DNA of 7,214 bases from Candidatus Egaibacter danicus. GTDB taxonomy: Bacteria > Pseudomonadota > Gammaproteobacteria > Burkholderiales > Burkholderiaceae. Location of the stretch: contig JAABRC010000097.1 in the NCBI GenBank assembly GCA_011391115.1, positions 1 to 7,214 of the forward strand, in the 5' to 3' direction. Both the position numbers and the translations under genes were made by a program. How positions within the stretch are numbered: the first letter of the stretch is position 1; every line of letters starts with the position of its first letter. The notes below the pieces were generated by a model that saw only the letters and a program-made list of their open reading frames with translations, did not search any database and had not been told where the DNA came from. Shown piece after piece: positions 6,595-7,214 of the stretch.

Positions 6595-6699
6595 CACTTA
6601 ACCCGCAAGATGCCGCACGCCAGGTTCGCCGCATGTGCGAGCAGGTTGGCCTTACAGCACTCCGCCAAGGCGCGGGCTAGCCTCGGAGACAATCCGGGC
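6595..6699. other. Intergenic gap between the restriction-modification gene and the transporter
   Basis: 105 bp with no gene and no clear terminator hairpin followed by a T-run. A short near-repeat, CAGGTTCGCC (6621-6630) and CAGGTTGGCC (6642-6651), is present with a 21-base offset. A GGAG at 6685-6688 is the likely ribosome binding site of the downstream gene. No recognisable promoter was found by eye. Confidence 0.35.
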
Positions 6700-7214
6700 A
6701 TGTTGACCGATGCCTTGACCCTGAACCTTTTGCTGGCCTGCGCTGCTTTTGCAGCCGGGGTGATGAATGCGATTGCTGGCGGGGGCAGCTTTTTGACGCT
6801 GCCCGCGCTGGTGTTTGCCGGTGTGCCCCCCATCATGGCCAACGCCACCAGCGCGATGGCGGTGAGCCCGGGCTACCTGGGCAGCACCCTGGGGTTTCGC
6901 GATGAACTGCGCAACATGCCCAAGGTGCGGCTCAAGCGGGAAATGCTGCTTGCCGCAGCGGGCGGCATGGCGGGGGCCTTGTTGCTGCTGGTGACACCGG
7001 CCAAAGTGTTTTCGGGCATCGTGCCATGGCTGCTGCTGTTTGCCACCCTGCTGTTCATGGCGGGGCCGCGTTTGGCGCAACGGGCGGCGGCAATGTCGCG
7101 CCATGGGCAAGGCTTGGCGAGCTGGCGTGAACCGGGTTTGTTGCTGGTGGCCATTTACGGTGGTTATTTCAACGGGGGTCTGGGGATTTTGTTGATGGCG
7201 CTTTACGCGGTCAC
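6700..7214 (+). CDS. TauE/SafE (TSUP) family membrane transporter, N-terminal part (3' end outside window)
   Basis: 171 codons from ATG 6700 to the window edge with no stop. The start is supported by GGAG at 6685-6688, eleven bases upstream, and by the immediate hydrophobic N-terminus. Residues ~17-37 read 'AAGVMNAIAGGGSFLTLPAL', the signature of the first TSUP repeat, followed by 'ANATSAMAVSPGYLGS' (~47-62). Hydrophobic segments lie near 7-24, 28-48, 82-99, 103-122 and 146-169, and a second-repeat-like 'YGGYFNGGLGILLMA' appears at 153-167. TSUP proteins are inner-membrane carriers of small organic or sulfur-containing anions (for example sulfite or sulfoacetate export); the substrate here cannot be deduced. 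Full members are about 250 residues, so roughly two thirds is visible. It looks like an ordinary chromosomal gene that bounds the defence genes on the right. Confidence 0.88.
   Translation, partial: MLTDALTLNLLLACAAFAAGVMNAIAGGGSFLTLPALVFAGVPPIMANATSAMAVSPGYLGSTLGFRDELRNMPKVRLKREMLLAAAGGMAGALLLLVTPAKVFSGIVPWLLLFATLLFMAGPRLAQRAAAMSRHGQGLASWREPGLLLVAIYGGYFNGGLGILLMALYAV

Overview
The window reads as chromosome of a betaproteobacterium, most likely of the Comamonadaceae/Burkholderiales type (inference from GC-rich codon use, the style of the acyl-CoA ligase and Crp/Fnr pair, and the TauE/SafE protein; no rRNA or marker gene is present to prove it). Every gene call rests on motifs read by eye.

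Layout. At the left edge (1-343, minus strand) is the N-terminal part of an AMP-forming acyl-CoA ligase running out of the window. It is divergent from a complete Crp/Fnr-family regulator (522-1229, plus). The 178 bp between them holds a strong 18-bp inverted repeat (434-451) with CRP-like geometry, overlapping a plausible sigma70 promoter for the regulator. Next come a two-gene toxin-antitoxin operon, an Xre/MbcA/ParS-type antitoxin (1297-1725) and a RES-domain toxin (1725-2186), overlapping by one base and preceded by a 16-bp palindromic operator next to a -10-like box. After a 115-bp gap lies a single 1430-residue gene (2302-6594) that fuses a PD-(D/E)XK nuclease, a helical region, a gamma-class adenine-N6 methyltransferase and a target-recognition domain: a stand-alone Type IIG-like restriction-modification enzyme. 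At the right edge (6700-7214, plus) is the N-terminal half of a TauE/SafE (TSUP) membrane transporter.

How it fits together. The outer genes look like ordinary metabolic or transport chromosome genes. The inner ~5.3 kb (about 1230-6600) is a compact defence module: an NAD+-depleting toxin-antitoxin pair next to a one-gene restriction-modification enzyme, all on one strand. No integrase, transposase, tRNA or flanking direct repeat was seen, so how it arrived cannot be told from this window. The most notable points are the stand-alone nuclease-methylase with no BREX or DISARM partners, its pairing with a Xre-RES system, and the operator-like palindromes at 434-451 and 1270-1285.
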